NCBI RefSeq assembly: GCF_030503615.1
Contig: NZ_CP129963.1
Span: forward strand, 3,224,001 to 3,288,000
Reading direction: 5' to 3'
Length of the DNA: 64,000 bases
Source of the DNA: Sphingobacterium sp. BN32
GTDB taxonomy: Bacteria > Bacteroidota > Bacteroidia > Sphingobacteriales > Sphingobacteriaceae
Shown: positions 1 through 8,262 of the stretch, piece by piece
Layout of the letters: each line of letters opens with the position of its first letter
Numbering within the stretch: the first letter of the stretch is position 1
The notes under the pieces: model-generated
What the model saw: only the letters and a program-made list of their open reading frames with translations
What the model was told of the DNA's origin: nothing
Databases searched by the model: none
Made by a program: the position numbers and the translations under genes

Positions 1-513
1 TGGAAATTCACGCAGTTCAGAAATGGTGAGGAAGTAGATGTGTATGGGTTTGAGGTTGCTTTCCAACGTCAATTAGACTTTTTACCGGGCAAATTCTTAA
101 AAGGATTCGGTATTTATACAAACTATACCTACACAGGTTCTAAAGCAAAAGGTATTGCAGGAGAAGATGGAGTATTGCGTGAAGGATTAGGCCTTCCTCG
201 CACGGCACCACATATGTTCAACGGTTCATTATCATGGGAGAACAATAAATTTTCAGCACGCGTATCAGCGAACTATACAGCAGCATACTTAGACGAGATC
301 GGTGACGACGCTTTTACGGATGCTTACTACGACAAGCAGCTCTTCTTAGATGCGAATGCTTCTTACAAAGTGACTAAGCAATTCCGCGTCTTCGCTGAGG
401 CTAACAACTTAACAAACCAACCCTTGCGTTACTACCAAGGTCAGGAGAATTTGATGCAACAGTTGGAATATTACAAGCCTCGTTACAACCTAGGTATCAA
501 ATTCGATTTATAG
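1..513 (+). CDS. TonB-dependent receptor, C-terminal part (5' end outside window)
   Basis: The frame is open from base 1, so the gene begins upstream of the window; a GTG at 40 is only an internal codon. The visible 170 residues are alternating beta strands with many aromatic residues. They include a segment reading NNLTNQPLRYY and end in LGIKFDL, which is how TonB-dependent receptor barrels of Bacteroidota finish. The protein would sit in the outer membrane and take up a ligand using TonB energy. The phytase lipoprotein gene starts 20 bases after the stop codon, so the two are very likely co-transcribed, and the ligand may be a product or substrate of phytate degradation. That substrate assignment is inference from position only; the plug and TonB box are not visible. 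Confidence 0.88.
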   Translation, partial: WKFTQFRNGEEVDVYGFEVAFQRQLDFLPGKFLKGFGIYTNYTYTGSKAKGIAGEDGVLREGLGLPRTAPHMFNGSLSWENNKFSARVSANYTAAYLDEIGDDAFTDAYYDKQLFLDANASYKVTKQFRVFAEANNLTNQPLRYYQGQENLMQQLEYYKPRYNLGIKFDL

Positions 514-533
514 CATACATAAACTTTTTACAA

Positions 534-1595
534 ATGAAACAATCCATCATCATATGCGGGCTCGCTGCAGCAATTCTTAGCTCATGTAATTCGGGCTATA
601 AGTTAGCTGCAGTAGCTGAAAATGCTGTGAAGCCTACGGTTATCACAGAAGTAGTACCCAACGATACGGATGACCCGGCGATCTGGGTAAATCCGAAAGA
701 TAGTTCCGAAATATTTGTTATCGGAACAGACAAGCACGAAAAGACTGGCGGTCTATATCTATATGATATGGAAGGCAAGATCGTCAATCAAGTCACACCA
801 TTGGATCGTCCCAACAACGTGGATATTGCCTATGGTTTTAACTTGGACGGACGCATCGTCGATATCGCCGTAGTTACGGAGCGTGGTACAGACAAGATCA
901 GAGTATTTACATTACCGGATCTTAAACCAATCGACAATGGCGGAATCCCGGTCTTTGAGGGTGAGAAAGATCGCTCTCCTATGGGTATCGCTTTGTACAC
1001 AAAAGCAGATTCTACAGGCAATAAAATCCAAGCGATTGTAGGTAGAAAAACCGGAGAATCGGGAAGATACTTATTCCAATACGATTTAGTCGATGACGAA
1101 GGAACGGTAGTTGGTAAGAAAGTCCGCGAGTTCGGTAAATTTGAAGGCGGCAAAGAGATAGAAGCTATCGCTGTCGATAATCAACTAGGTTATGTCTATT
1201 ATTCCGACGAAGGCTTTGGTATACATAAATACTATGCAGATCCCGCGAATGGAAATCAAGAGCTTGCCGTATTCGGGAAGACAGATTTCAAAAGAGACCA
1301 TGAAGGGATTGCGATCTATCAATCTTCGGATAGCACCGGATATATCATCGTGTCAAATCAGCAGAATAATTCTTTCAACATCTATCCACGAGAAGGTGTT
1401 GCAGGGAATCCAAACCAGCATCAGCTGATTACCGAAGTTCCAGTATCTGCGGTAGAGTGTGACGGTGCGGATGCGATATCGCTTCCTATTGACAGCAAGT
1501 TTCCAAAAGGAATGTTAGTAGCAATGAGCAACGGGATGGTGTTTCATTATTACGATTGGCAGATCTTCCAAGATAGCATCAACGCAAAGAAATAG
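534..1595 (+). CDS. beta-propeller phytase (3-phytase) lipoprotein
   Basis: A 353-residue secreted phosphatase that removes phosphate from phytate (inositol hexakisphosphate), usually Ca2+-dependent. The N-terminus is a lipoprotein signal with lipobox LSSC (Cys18), so it should be anchored in a membrane. The mature part shows the beta-propeller phytase pattern: TDDPAIWV near residue 46, DRPNNVDIAYGF near 92, a VTERGTDKIRVF blade near 115, SPMGIALY near 150, a EIEAIAVDNQLGYVYYSDE blade near 210, DHEGIAIY near 257, and DGADAISLP near 311. The acidic residues in these blades are the expected Ca2+/phosphate ligands. Length is normal for the family. It lies 20 bases behind the TonB receptor gene and ends before a hairpin terminator. 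Assignment is confident; membrane side and true substrate are inferred. Confidence 0.93.
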   Translation: MKQSIIICGLAAAILSSCNSGYKLAAVAENAVKPTVITEVVPNDTDDPAIWVNPKDSSEIFVIGTDKHEKTGGLYLYDMEGKIVNQVTPLDRPNNVDIAYGFNLDGRIVDIAVVTERGTDKIRVFTLPDLKPIDNGGIPVFEGEKDRSPMGIALYTKADSTGNKIQAIVGRKTGESGRYLFQYDLVDDEGTVVGKKVREFGKFEGGKEIEAIAVDNQLGYVYYSDEGFGIHKYYADPANGNQELAVFGKTDFKRDHEGIAIYQSSDSTGYIIVSNQQNNSFNIYPREGVAGNPNQHQLITEVPVSAVECDGADAISLPIDSKFPKGMLVAMSNGMVFHYYDWQIFQDSINAKK

Positions 1596-1654
1596 TGGAT
1601 TTTATTTAATGAAACGCGATTCGCGATCTAAGCGATTATTTAAGAATAAGTTTA

Positions 1655-1686
1655 AAGAGTCTTCCGGATAGGGAGCCTCTTTTTTT
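1655..1686 (+). terminator. rho-independent terminator after the phytase gene
   Basis: An 11-position stem (AAGAGTCTTCC against GGGAGCCTCTT, with one mismatch and one wobble) closes a GGATA loop and is followed by seven T. It lies 60 bases after the phytase stop and just before the convergent fimbrillin-like gene. Confidence 0.75.
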
Positions 1687-1691
1687 GCTGC

Positions 1692-3494
1692 TTAGCTTAT
1701 GTTTGGTGCAACTTTGCGGACGCAGCGGATGGGGGCGGCAATAGGTTGATACAAAACATTTGTAGAACCAACAGTAAATTTAGGAGATAGGTCATACCCT
1801 CCTGTTCTATATTCCATCATGAAATAGGTATTGGCGACATTTGTCCTAAAATAACCTATGTCTGAAGAACTAAACAAATGATTGAGCCAGCCCATGTTTG
1901 GATTTCCAGCTTTATATACGTAGTGTAGGATTTCCCCATTAGCGTTCTTATAGCCTAACGCTGTAAATACAAGATCCTTATGAGGATGCGTTGGCGGACC
2001 GATATGAGCTGCATCCTTCCATTTTATATACCAGCCCTCACGATTTAGTTGGTCTTGCTTTTCAACCATCGGATTTGTAGAGCTGATTAGTGCATTATAT
2101 TCATCAGGCGTTGGAAGCCTCCAAAGTCCTTCAGGATAAACGAACTTACAAGGATCACTCTGCCCATCAGGACGCAAGTGAGGCATAGCCCCTCCATACC
2201 AGTAATCGCTATCAGCAATATTAGAAATCCCATTGTTTACCTTTCGGATATGAGGATTATCATATCGAAATCGATACTGATTCCTTTCGACGCTTTCGTC
2301 GTAGTATAAATTTCCCCTTGCCCAATAAACATCACCGCGCTGTATAGGAGATTCCAACAATTCTAATACTGCTTGATACCGATGTCCGGGTTTGGCAATA
2401 AAATCTGGAAAAGTGAAATCGACATTCTGAAAGGTACGAGGTATTAAACTTTTTGTGTCAGGAGCATTATCGTTTATTCGCTCCGAAGTCACTTTAATTT
2501 CATTGATCTTGAGTTTTAGACGCAAGACGGTAGAGTTAGCGATAGTGTAGAAATCACGATAGACTGCCCAGTCCACTGGGATGCTGTCGCTGACAATGGT
2601 ATTCCATGTCCTAAATCTCAGCATATTTGTGTTGTTTGTACTGCTATAACTGCCGTTCAATAAAGAGAATAGCCCATCTTGGGGACCTGTATTAGATGCC
2701 AGAACATCGATATTTGCGGAGGTGATTTTTGCAAATATTCCTCTTGCATTAATTTCTAAGCGTATTTTTGCTAGTTGCCGGCTAAAGGTAATGCTGATTG
2801 GATTTTCTCCATCCACTATATCAGACGTTTTGATGAGCCCCGTACTGTAAAGAAAGTCGTTTTCTTTATCATGTAAGTTCGCAATCACCAGAATATGATA
2901 GTCTGTAGAATTGATATCAGGAATATCTTCTTCTCGGTTGTAGGAATAGGCAAACCACCTATAGTTCTTATTGCGATAAACTGGAATCTTCAGAGGTGAT
3001 CCAACGACACCTTGTGATTGATTCACGTAGGTTGTAGCTTCTCCAGCAGCATTCGTATTGAATACGACAACTCTATATTTTTTCTGCGGGCTCATGTTGC
3101 TAACAGCACGCTTTTCAACAGGTCTAGATATGGCGCTTTTCGTTTGAATACGCAATTTGTCAGACTTCACCGTACTATGTTCCAATGGGAGCTCTTCCAT
3201 GATTACGCGAGCTTCAAGTCCTTTGAATGCTGTAGTTTTACTTGCTATTATCGTTTTTTTACCGAGGCATTGATCAGAGGAAGATCCTTTTATATGTTTT
3301 ATGCCTGTGGATTGGTGCTTTGGCTTTACAATAGGCTCAACGGCTTCGGAAGCATCCAAGCCTTCGACAGAAAAAGATAAACTATAGTCGCCATTTCGTA
3401 TTTCTTCCTTTAAATGAGGAGGCTTTTCGCAGGCAACTATCACGAGTATTGATATAAGAAATGGGGCGAATAAATATCGTCTAATAGCATTCAT
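1692..3494 (-). CDS. fimbrillin-like (Mfa/FimB-type) surface lipoprotein
   Basis: A 600-residue lipoprotein with signal peptide and lipobox VIVAC (Cys22). Residues about 130-380 resemble the fimbrillin fold of Bacteroidota, including a strand reading SITFSRQLAKIRLEI, typical where fimbrillin-family proteins begin the second Ig-like domain. The last 200 residues contain YWARGNLYYD and GLWRLPTPDEYNAL, a C-terminal module common in large fimbrillin-like surface proteins, possibly for ligand or surface recognition. These proteins are shaft or tip subunits of lipoprotein-derived pili, or related adhesins. No partner pilus genes are nearby, so it may be a stand-alone surface protein. A 67-codon gene lies 27 bases upstream and is probably in the same transcript. 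Family assignment is good at fold level; a specific pilin role is not shown. Confidence 0.75.
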   Translation of the reverse strand: MNAIRRYLFAPFLISILVIVACEKPPHLKEEIRNGDYSLSFSVEGLDASEAVEPIVKPKHQSTGIKHIKGSSSDQCLGKKTIIASKTTAFKGLEARVIMEELPLEHSTVKSDKLRIQTKSAISRPVEKRAVSNMSPQKKYRVVVFNTNAAGEATTYVNQSQGVVGSPLKIPVYRNKNYRWFAYSYNREEDIPDINSTDYHILVIANLHDKENDFLYSTGLIKTSDIVDGENPISITFSRQLAKIRLEINARGIFAKITSANIDVLASNTGPQDGLFSLLNGSYSSTNNTNMLRFRTWNTIVSDSIPVDWAVYRDFYTIANSTVLRLKLKINEIKVTSERINDNAPDTKSLIPRTFQNVDFTFPDFIAKPGHRYQAVLELLESPIQRGDVYWARGNLYYDESVERNQYRFRYDNPHIRKVNNGISNIADSDYWYGGAMPHLRPDGQSDPCKFVYPEGLWRLPTPDEYNALISSTNPMVEKQDQLNREGWYIKWKDAAHIGPPTHPHKDLVFTALGYKNANGEILHYVYKAGNPNMGWLNHLFSSSDIGYFRTNVANTYFMMEYRTGGYDLSPKFTVGSTNVLYQPIAAPIRCVRKVAPNIS

Positions 3495-3521
3495 AATTAA
3501 TAAGGTTTTATTTGGGAATCC

Positions 3522-3725
3522 TCAGAATTCCATCCTATAGTTAGGCCCTTCATCTTCAACCCAATCTTCCACCTGAGGAGTGTGATGATTTTTCTCAGAA
3601 GTAAGGAATGAAGAAGTAGTGGCAAGATTGCCCTCCATATCAACAACAATCATCGATATGGAAGGTCTTATGTAGGGTAATTTTTTTAGATTTTTAATTT
3701 CGACATGACGGCGTTTACAATTCAT
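3522..3725 (-). CDS. small hypothetical protein upstream of fimbrillin-like gene
   Basis: A 67-residue protein with no signal peptide or membrane segment. A basic N-terminus (KRRHVEIKNLKK) leads to PYIRPSISMIVVDMEGNLATTS, a pattern (tyrosine/proline, then a hydrophobic strand ending in acidic residue and small residues) seen in many short uncharacterised Bacteroidota proteins encoded directly before fimbrillin-like or other surface lipoproteins. The C-terminus is acidic (VEDWVEDEGPNYRMEF). Function is unknown. It is kept as a real gene because of this recurring pattern, its correct position 27 bases before the lipoprotein gene on the same strand, and a plausible ATG. Confidence 0.62.
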   Translation of the reverse strand: MNCKRRHVEIKNLKKLPYIRPSISMIVVDMEGNLATTSSFLTSEKNHHTPQVEDWVEDEGPNYRMEF

Positions 3726-4612
3726 TATTTAAATATCCTTTTTAATAGTTGACAATGTCCTTTCTTTCGATTTATTCGATGACATTGAGTGAGTAAGTGA
3801 TCTTGGGATATTCAAATATAGTAAATTTTCATTAAAAGAATAATTATTTCTATTCAAATCATTAATTTAACAATTTAAATAAGTTAAAAAAGCATCTTAG
3901 CCAGGTTTTGTAGTAACCATTGCATGTAATTAGTTTTTATTAATTTAAAAAATTAATATATTAATTTTCACTTAATTAATTAAAGAGAATAGTGTACGTA
4001 GTTTTGTTTTGACCGTTTATCAATATTTGAAAATATGGGGATGATTTTATTTCCTATTTAACCTAAATTCCTGTCGATTTATTGTCTCTGCTTAGGCAAC
4101 AAACACTACTTTTTATTCCTTTTGCAGGTAAACTCCTTTAGATAAAGTTTGATTAGGGATGAGAGGGTAGTTTTATTGGTCGCCGGATTGGAGGACGTGG
4201 GTCAAATTGGCGATTGCTGACGCTGCGTCTCTTGCATAGTAATCTTAGGACTCGTGTAGGGAAGCTTCTTTTTATCATTCGCTTGGCCTCCTGCTTTCTC
4301 ATTCTTCATAACAAGTGAAATTAAATAAATTGGTAATAATATTTCCAGTTAAAGGATATTATTAATAATTGTGCTTGCAAAAGTTGGTTGACAGCGGTAA
4401 ATATAGATTTATTGAATTTAATTTTATAATTTAAATTAAATTTATTTCATTAAAAAACATCAATGAAAGCAGCAATCTTCTGGGAATCCAACCTTCTTTT
4501 AAATGATCGCTATACAACTTTTAACATTCCATCAAAAAAGTTCTCAATTTAATAATTCAACTTTGATTGAAACTATTGCTATTTTAGACATTCAATTTAG
4601 TAAAGTTTTTTT
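3726..4612. other. long AT-rich intergenic region, no gene recognised
   Basis: About 890 bases without a credible reading frame on either strand. It separates the minus-strand fimbrillin-like unit from the plus-strand thioesterase gene and must hold both promoters. Visible items are an inverted repeat (CAATGTC/GACATTG, 3753-3787) just upstream of the small minus-strand gene, a perfect 20-base AT palindrome at 3949-3968, and a more GC-rich stretch at about 4150-4310 that contrasts with its surroundings. A TAGTTTTG at 3999-4006 matches the Bacteroidota -7 element on the plus strand but lacks a partner TTTG. No RNA gene was recognised. Confidence 0.55.
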
Positions 4613-5056
4613 ATGGAAAATAAAGTGTTTTATGAAGGCCAGGTTCTTTGGTCGCAGATTGATGCGAATGTTCATTTAAGACATTCCGCATATGCGGATT
4701 TCTGCGCACAAGCGCGAAGCAATATGCTCAACCAACTGGGGCTTTCGCTGGCAGAGTTCTCCAAAATGAAAATTGGTCCTATTCTGTTTCGCGAAGAGCT
4801 CAACTACCATCGTGAAATCAGTTTAGATGAATATATCAAGGTTACTGTGGAAATCAGCAAATTCAACCGCAAAAACTCTCGTTTTTCTTTTCGGCATGAG
4901 ATTTTTAAGCAGAACGGTGTCAGAGCGGCAGTTGTGGTAGTGGATGGTGCGTGGATGAACTTAGTAGAACGCAAGCTAACAGCAGTCCCTGAGGCATGGC
5001 TCCCCGTATTAGATAAAATCCCTCGAGCGGATGATTACGTGGAAGTTGATGAATAG
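4613..5056 (+). CDS. acyl-CoA thioesterase, hotdog (4HBT/YbgC-like) family
   Basis: A 147-residue soluble protein with the 4-hydroxybenzoyl-CoA thioesterase pattern. The first strand is followed by QIDANVHLRHSAYADFCAQAR (residues 16-36), where the Asp and the His/Asn cluster form the usual active-site region, and then the long hotdog helix. VTVEISKFNRKNSRFSFRHEIF near residue 82 is the typical central sheet strand pair. Such enzymes hydrolyse acyl-CoA thioesters in the cytoplasm; the acyl group cannot be read from sequence. It is the first gene of a plus-strand run with rsmI 63 bases downstream, although rsmI has its own promoter-like element. Confidence 0.82.
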   Translation: MENKVFYEGQVLWSQIDANVHLRHSAYADFCAQARSNMLNQLGLSLAEFSKMKIGPILFREELNYHREISLDEYIKVTVEISKFNRKNSRFSFRHEIFKQNGVRAAVVVVDGAWMNLVERKLTAVPEAWLPVLDKIPRADDYVEVDE

Positions 5057-5107
5057 TGACACGCTAGCATTAGCTAAAGCAAAACAAAATTCTAAAGCAT
5101 TATTCCT

Positions 5108-5115
5108 TATCTTTG
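5108..5115 (+). promoter_or_regulatory. Bacteroidota -7 element (TATCTTTG) directly before rsmI
   Basis: TATCTTTG matches the TAnnTTTG consensus exactly and ends four bases before the rsmI ATG at 5120. Transcription from this element would start at or within a base or two of the ATG, predicting a leaderless mRNA. No TTTG is present at the expected upstream spacing, so strength is uncertain. Confidence 0.5.
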
Positions 5116-5119
5116 GCAT

Positions 5120-5785
5120 ATGTTATATATAGTCCCTACACCGATTGGAAACTTGGAAGATATGACTTTCAGGGCTATCAACGTCTTAAAACAGGTCGAT
5201 ATCATACTGGCCGAAGATACTCGAACAAGTGCTCCTTTATTAAAGCACTTTGGCATTGAGAAGAAGGTATTTGCTCACCACCAACATAACGAACATAAAG
5301 CTGTATCAGAGATCATCCGACTGATGAAAGAAGGACAACAAATTGCCTTAATCTCTGATGCTGGCACCCCAGCAATCTCAGACCCAGGCTTCCTATTGGT
5401 TCGCGAAAGCATAAAAGAGGGGTTGGAAGTACAATGCCTACCGGGCGCCACAGCTTTCGTTCCAGCGCTGGTGAACTCGGGACTTCCTAATGACCGCTTC
5501 TGTTTTGAAGGATTTCTTCCTGTTAAAAAAGGTAGACAAACACGCCTTAAAGCATTGGCGGAAGAAAAGAGAACCATGATATTCTACGAGTCACCTCATA
5601 GAATATTGAAAACCATCGAAGAGTTTATGCTGGTGTTCGGTGAAGAGCGTCAGGCTTCTTTGTCTCGCGAGATCAGTAAGCTCTACGAGGAGACTGTTCG
5701 TGGAACATTGACCGAATTGAAACAACATTTTGAACAAAACCCTATCAAAGGCGAATTTGTATTTTGTGTCGCTGGGGCAGAATAA
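5120..5785 (+). CDS. rsmI: 16S rRNA (cytidine1402-2'-O)-methyltransferase
   Basis: A 221-residue member of the tetrapyrrole methylase-fold family that 2'-O-methylates C1402 in the decoding centre of 16S rRNA using SAM. Diagnostic motifs are YIVPTPIGNLEDMT at the N-terminus, AEDTRTS near residue 31, ALISDAGTPAISDPG near 75 and LPGATAFVPAL near 105. The protein is shorter than the roughly 286-residue E. coli enzyme and ends after the catalytic domain, without the extra C-terminal domain, as in other Bacteroidota. It is likely transcribed from the TAnnTTTG element four bases upstream of the ATG. Confidence 0.95.
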   Translation: MLYIVPTPIGNLEDMTFRAINVLKQVDIILAEDTRTSAPLLKHFGIEKKVFAHHQHNEHKAVSEIIRLMKEGQQIALISDAGTPAISDPGFLLVRESIKEGLEVQCLPGATAFVPALVNSGLPNDRFCFEGFLPVKKGRQTRLKALAEEKRTMIFYESPHRILKTIEEFMLVFGEERQASLSREISKLYEETVRGTLTELKQHFEQNPIKGEFVFCVAGAE

Positions 5786-5824
5786 TATTAGAAACGCGTA
5801 TTTATTTTATTAAATCTTGAATCA

Positions 5825-6613
5825 ATGGAAAATTACCAAATTGATAAGTACATACAAGACGGCCAAGATCCGAAAGTAGTAGAAAAGATTCATGGAAAGA
5901 TTCTCGACATGCTAACACCTGGCGAATCGATCAATTATATTGCTTTGCAAAAGAAACCAGCTGTTACGTTATTGCCTGATAGTATCACGGTGAGTAATAA
6001 ACGTCTCTTCCTTTGCGAATTCACTAAGTTAGGTTTGGCAACAAACTTCGAAATATTTGCATGGCAAGAAGTGAAAGACATCGCATTTAAAGAAGAAATA
6101 TTCGGATCTAAAGTTACGGTAATTCCTTTCACGGGGGAGAATCTGACCATAGATTACATTCCTAAAACACAGGCTCGCAAGCTATATCAATTAATCAAAG
6201 CCGCTTTAGATAACCTTCAAAATCAAAAGCAAGAGCCTAAGGAGAGTAAGATTGTGATTGAAAATAAACCAGTATATGGTTCCCCTACTCCAGCTCCTAA
6301 GCCAGAAGTAGAAAAAGCTTTCGTACCTACAGCATCTGAAGAAGCGCAACCCAGCGCCATAGAAGAAAAGAGAGAGGAAAGACCGATCCCTGCACCGACA
6401 TTGAACGAGACCTTCCAAAGACAGGAGCAGCGCCCGAGCAGCTTTCAATCGCCCTCTAGTCCAACTCCATCTTACGCTGCTGCAGCGCCAAAAGCTGAAG
6501 AGGAAGATGAGATCACGCAGAAACTAAAAAAGCTTAAAACACTTTACGACAAACAACTGATCACACAGGCAGAATACGAAACTAAAAAAGCGGAGATCTT
6601 AAGCACACTATAA
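5825..6613 (+). CDS. bacterial PH-domain / SHOCT protein
   Basis: A 262-residue cytoplasmic protein with no signal peptide. Residues about 22-130 form a bacterial PH-like domain (strands VTLLPDSITVSNKRLFLCE, FAWQEVKDIAFKEEIFGSKVTVIP). Residues 135-220 are a low-complexity Pro/Glu/Ala linker. Residues 225-262 are a SHOCT motif (EEDEITQKLKKLKTLYDKQLITQAEYETKKAEIL), a short helical element often at the C-terminus of oligomerising or membrane-associated proteins. Family knowledge gives no enzymatic role. It stops four bases before lnt, so it is almost certainly co-transcribed with that gene; a link to envelope lipoprotein maturation is only a guess from position. Confidence 0.8.
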   Translation: MENYQIDKYIQDGQDPKVVEKIHGKILDMLTPGESINYIALQKKPAVTLLPDSITVSNKRLFLCEFTKLGLATNFEIFAWQEVKDIAFKEEIFGSKVTVIPFTGENLTIDYIPKTQARKLYQLIKAALDNLQNQKQEPKESKIVIENKPVYGSPTPAPKPEVEKAFVPTASEEAQPSAIEEKREERPIPAPTLNETFQRQEQRPSSFQSPSSPTPSYAAAAPKAEEEDEITQKLKKLKTLYDKQLITQAEYETKKAEILSTL

Positions 6614-6617
6614 GTTC

Positions 6618-8225
6618 ATGAAATCAAACTATCTGTTAGCTTTACTATCAACTTTCTTGTTGTGGCTGGCTTGGCCACCGATTCCCTACACCGCTATTCT
6701 TCTTTTAGTTGCCTTTGTGCCCTTACTTATCGCGGTGGAACAAACCATTCGTAGCGATTATAAAAACAAAGGTCGCAAAGTATTTGCATTAGCCTTCCTG
6801 ACAGGAGTCGTTTGGAATACTGCCTCTATTTACTGGGTCTATAATGCCATGAACGCATTTTTAGATGCCATGCCGTCCTTGTTAATATCGCTCATCCCGT
6901 ATACACTAGCACCATTGCTCATGGGACTTGCGTTCCGCCTTTACTATCAGATGCGGAAAAGAAACAGCATCCTGATTAGTTTTATGGGATTAATCTCTTT
7001 TTGGGTCGCTTATGAGTATCTACATCAATCCTGGGAGCTTTCTTTCCCTTGGATGACACTAGGCAACGGATTCGCAAATAGTCACCAATTAGTACAATGG
7101 TACAGTATCACCGGCGTTTATGGCGGTACACTTTGGATTTGGTTAGTAAATATCGCACTGTTCCTGTTCGTTTGGCAAAAGCGTAATAAGATCGAAGCGT
7201 ACAGCAATAAAATCTTAATTAGTACGGTAGCAGGTTTAATCTTAATACCCTCTATTGCCTCCCTTATTTGGTACAGCCAATACGAGGAACATGTGAATCC
7301 GTCTGAAATCGTCACAGTACAACCTAATATCGATCCATTTGGAAAATGGGGTCCAATTACTCCGGAAGATCAGCTTAAGGTATTGACGGATCTTTCCCAA
7401 AAGGTCGCTAAACTGAATACCGAGTTTTTTATTTGGCCGGAAACCGCAATTTCCGACCGCAACGGCATCAATGAAGAGGAATTCAGAGAATATCCACAAT
7501 ACCAAAAAGTACTGCAATTCCTCGAACCATATCACAACGGTAATGTGTTATCAGGTATAGAGAGCTATGTTCTATACGCCGATCAGCGTACGCCGACTGC
7601 AAAACCTATCGGAAACATGTTTTACGATAGCTTCAATGCCGGCGTGTTGGTGGATGGAAGCAGCAAGCTGCAGTTCTATCACAAATCTAAGCTAGTTCCC
7701 GGAGCAGAACTGATGCCTTTTGGAAAGGCGTTAAGCCTTTTGAAACCCTTCTTCGCACACTTTGGAGGAACAACTGGTGGTTATGGAAGCCAAGACAAAC
7801 CTAGCGTATTCTATTCCGCTAGTGGTATTGGTGCTGCGCCGGTTATTTGCTATGAATCGATCTGGGGCAATTACGTTGCTGAATATGTGAAAATGGGCGC
7901 CCAGTTCATTGCCGTGATCACCAATGATGGTTGGTGGGGAGATACCTCCGGAAAAGATCAGCACCTGCAATATGCGAAATTACGCGCGATTGAGAACCGT
8001 CGATGGGTCGTACGTTCGGCGAATACCGGTATCTCGGCATTCATTAACCAGCGTGGGGATATTGTGCAGAAATCATCTTGGTGGGTTCCAACTGCTCTTT
8101 CTCAAGAAATCAACTTGAACGAAAACTTAACATTTTATACGCGTTCGGGTGACCTCATCGTCTACCTCTGCCTCTTAACAGGTTTGATATCAATTGGTTT
8201 AATATTTGTCAGAAAACGAAATTAA
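6618..8225 (+). CDS. lnt: apolipoprotein N-acyltransferase
   Basis: A 535-residue inner-membrane enzyme that adds the third acyl chain to the N-terminal cysteine of lipoproteins, the last maturation step before Lol export. About six membrane helices occupy residues 1-220, followed by a periplasmic nitrilase domain and a final C-terminal helix. The catalytic triad is visible: Glu275 in FIWPETAI, Lys356 in YHKSKLVPG, and Cys411 in PVICYESIWG. The window encodes many lipoproteins (phytase, fimbrillin-like, NlpE-like, beta-helix, OmpH-like, S9-like), all potential substrates. It begins four bases after the PH/SHOCT gene. The cysteine desulfurase gene follows with its own promoter element. Confidence 0.95.
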   Translation: MKSNYLLALLSTFLLWLAWPPIPYTAILLLVAFVPLLIAVEQTIRSDYKNKGRKVFALAFLTGVVWNTASIYWVYNAMNAFLDAMPSLLISLIPYTLAPLLMGLAFRLYYQMRKRNSILISFMGLISFWVAYEYLHQSWELSFPWMTLGNGFANSHQLVQWYSITGVYGGTLWIWLVNIALFLFVWQKRNKIEAYSNKILISTVAGLILIPSIASLIWYSQYEEHVNPSEIVTVQPNIDPFGKWGPITPEDQLKVLTDLSQKVAKLNTEFFIWPETAISDRNGINEEEFREYPQYQKVLQFLEPYHNGNVLSGIESYVLYADQRTPTAKPIGNMFYDSFNAGVLVDGSSKLQFYHKSKLVPGAELMPFGKALSLLKPFFAHFGGTTGGYGSQDKPSVFYSASGIGAAPVICYESIWGNYVAEYVKMGAQFIAVITNDGWWGDTSGKDQHLQYAKLRAIENRRWVVRSANTGISAFINQRGDIVQKSSWWVPTALSQEINLNENLTFYTRSGDLIVYLCLLTGLISIGLIFVRKRN

Positions 8226-8249
8226 TCTGATTTTTTATTCTCCTTTATT

Positions 8250-8257
8250 TATATTTG
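8250..8257 (+). promoter_or_regulatory. -7 element (TATATTTG) directly before cysteine desulfurase gene
   Basis: TATATTTG matches TAnnTTTG and ends five bases before the ATG at 8263. It supports this ATG rather than an upstream in-frame codon at 8206 that would overlap lnt, and predicts a leaderless or near-leaderless transcript. A matching TTTG upstream at the usual spacing is not seen. Confidence 0.5.
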
Positions 8258-8262
8258 CCGCC

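Noticed and set aside
3726-4612. Possible tRNA, tmRNA or rRNA gene in the long gap
   Set aside because: No T-loop GTTCRA pattern with a matching acceptor stem or other recognisable RNA core was found by eye.
8206-8262. Upstream in-frame extension of the cysteine desulfurase
   Set aside because: Would overlap lnt and lie in front of the TATATTTG element; the family starts at MHVYFDN.
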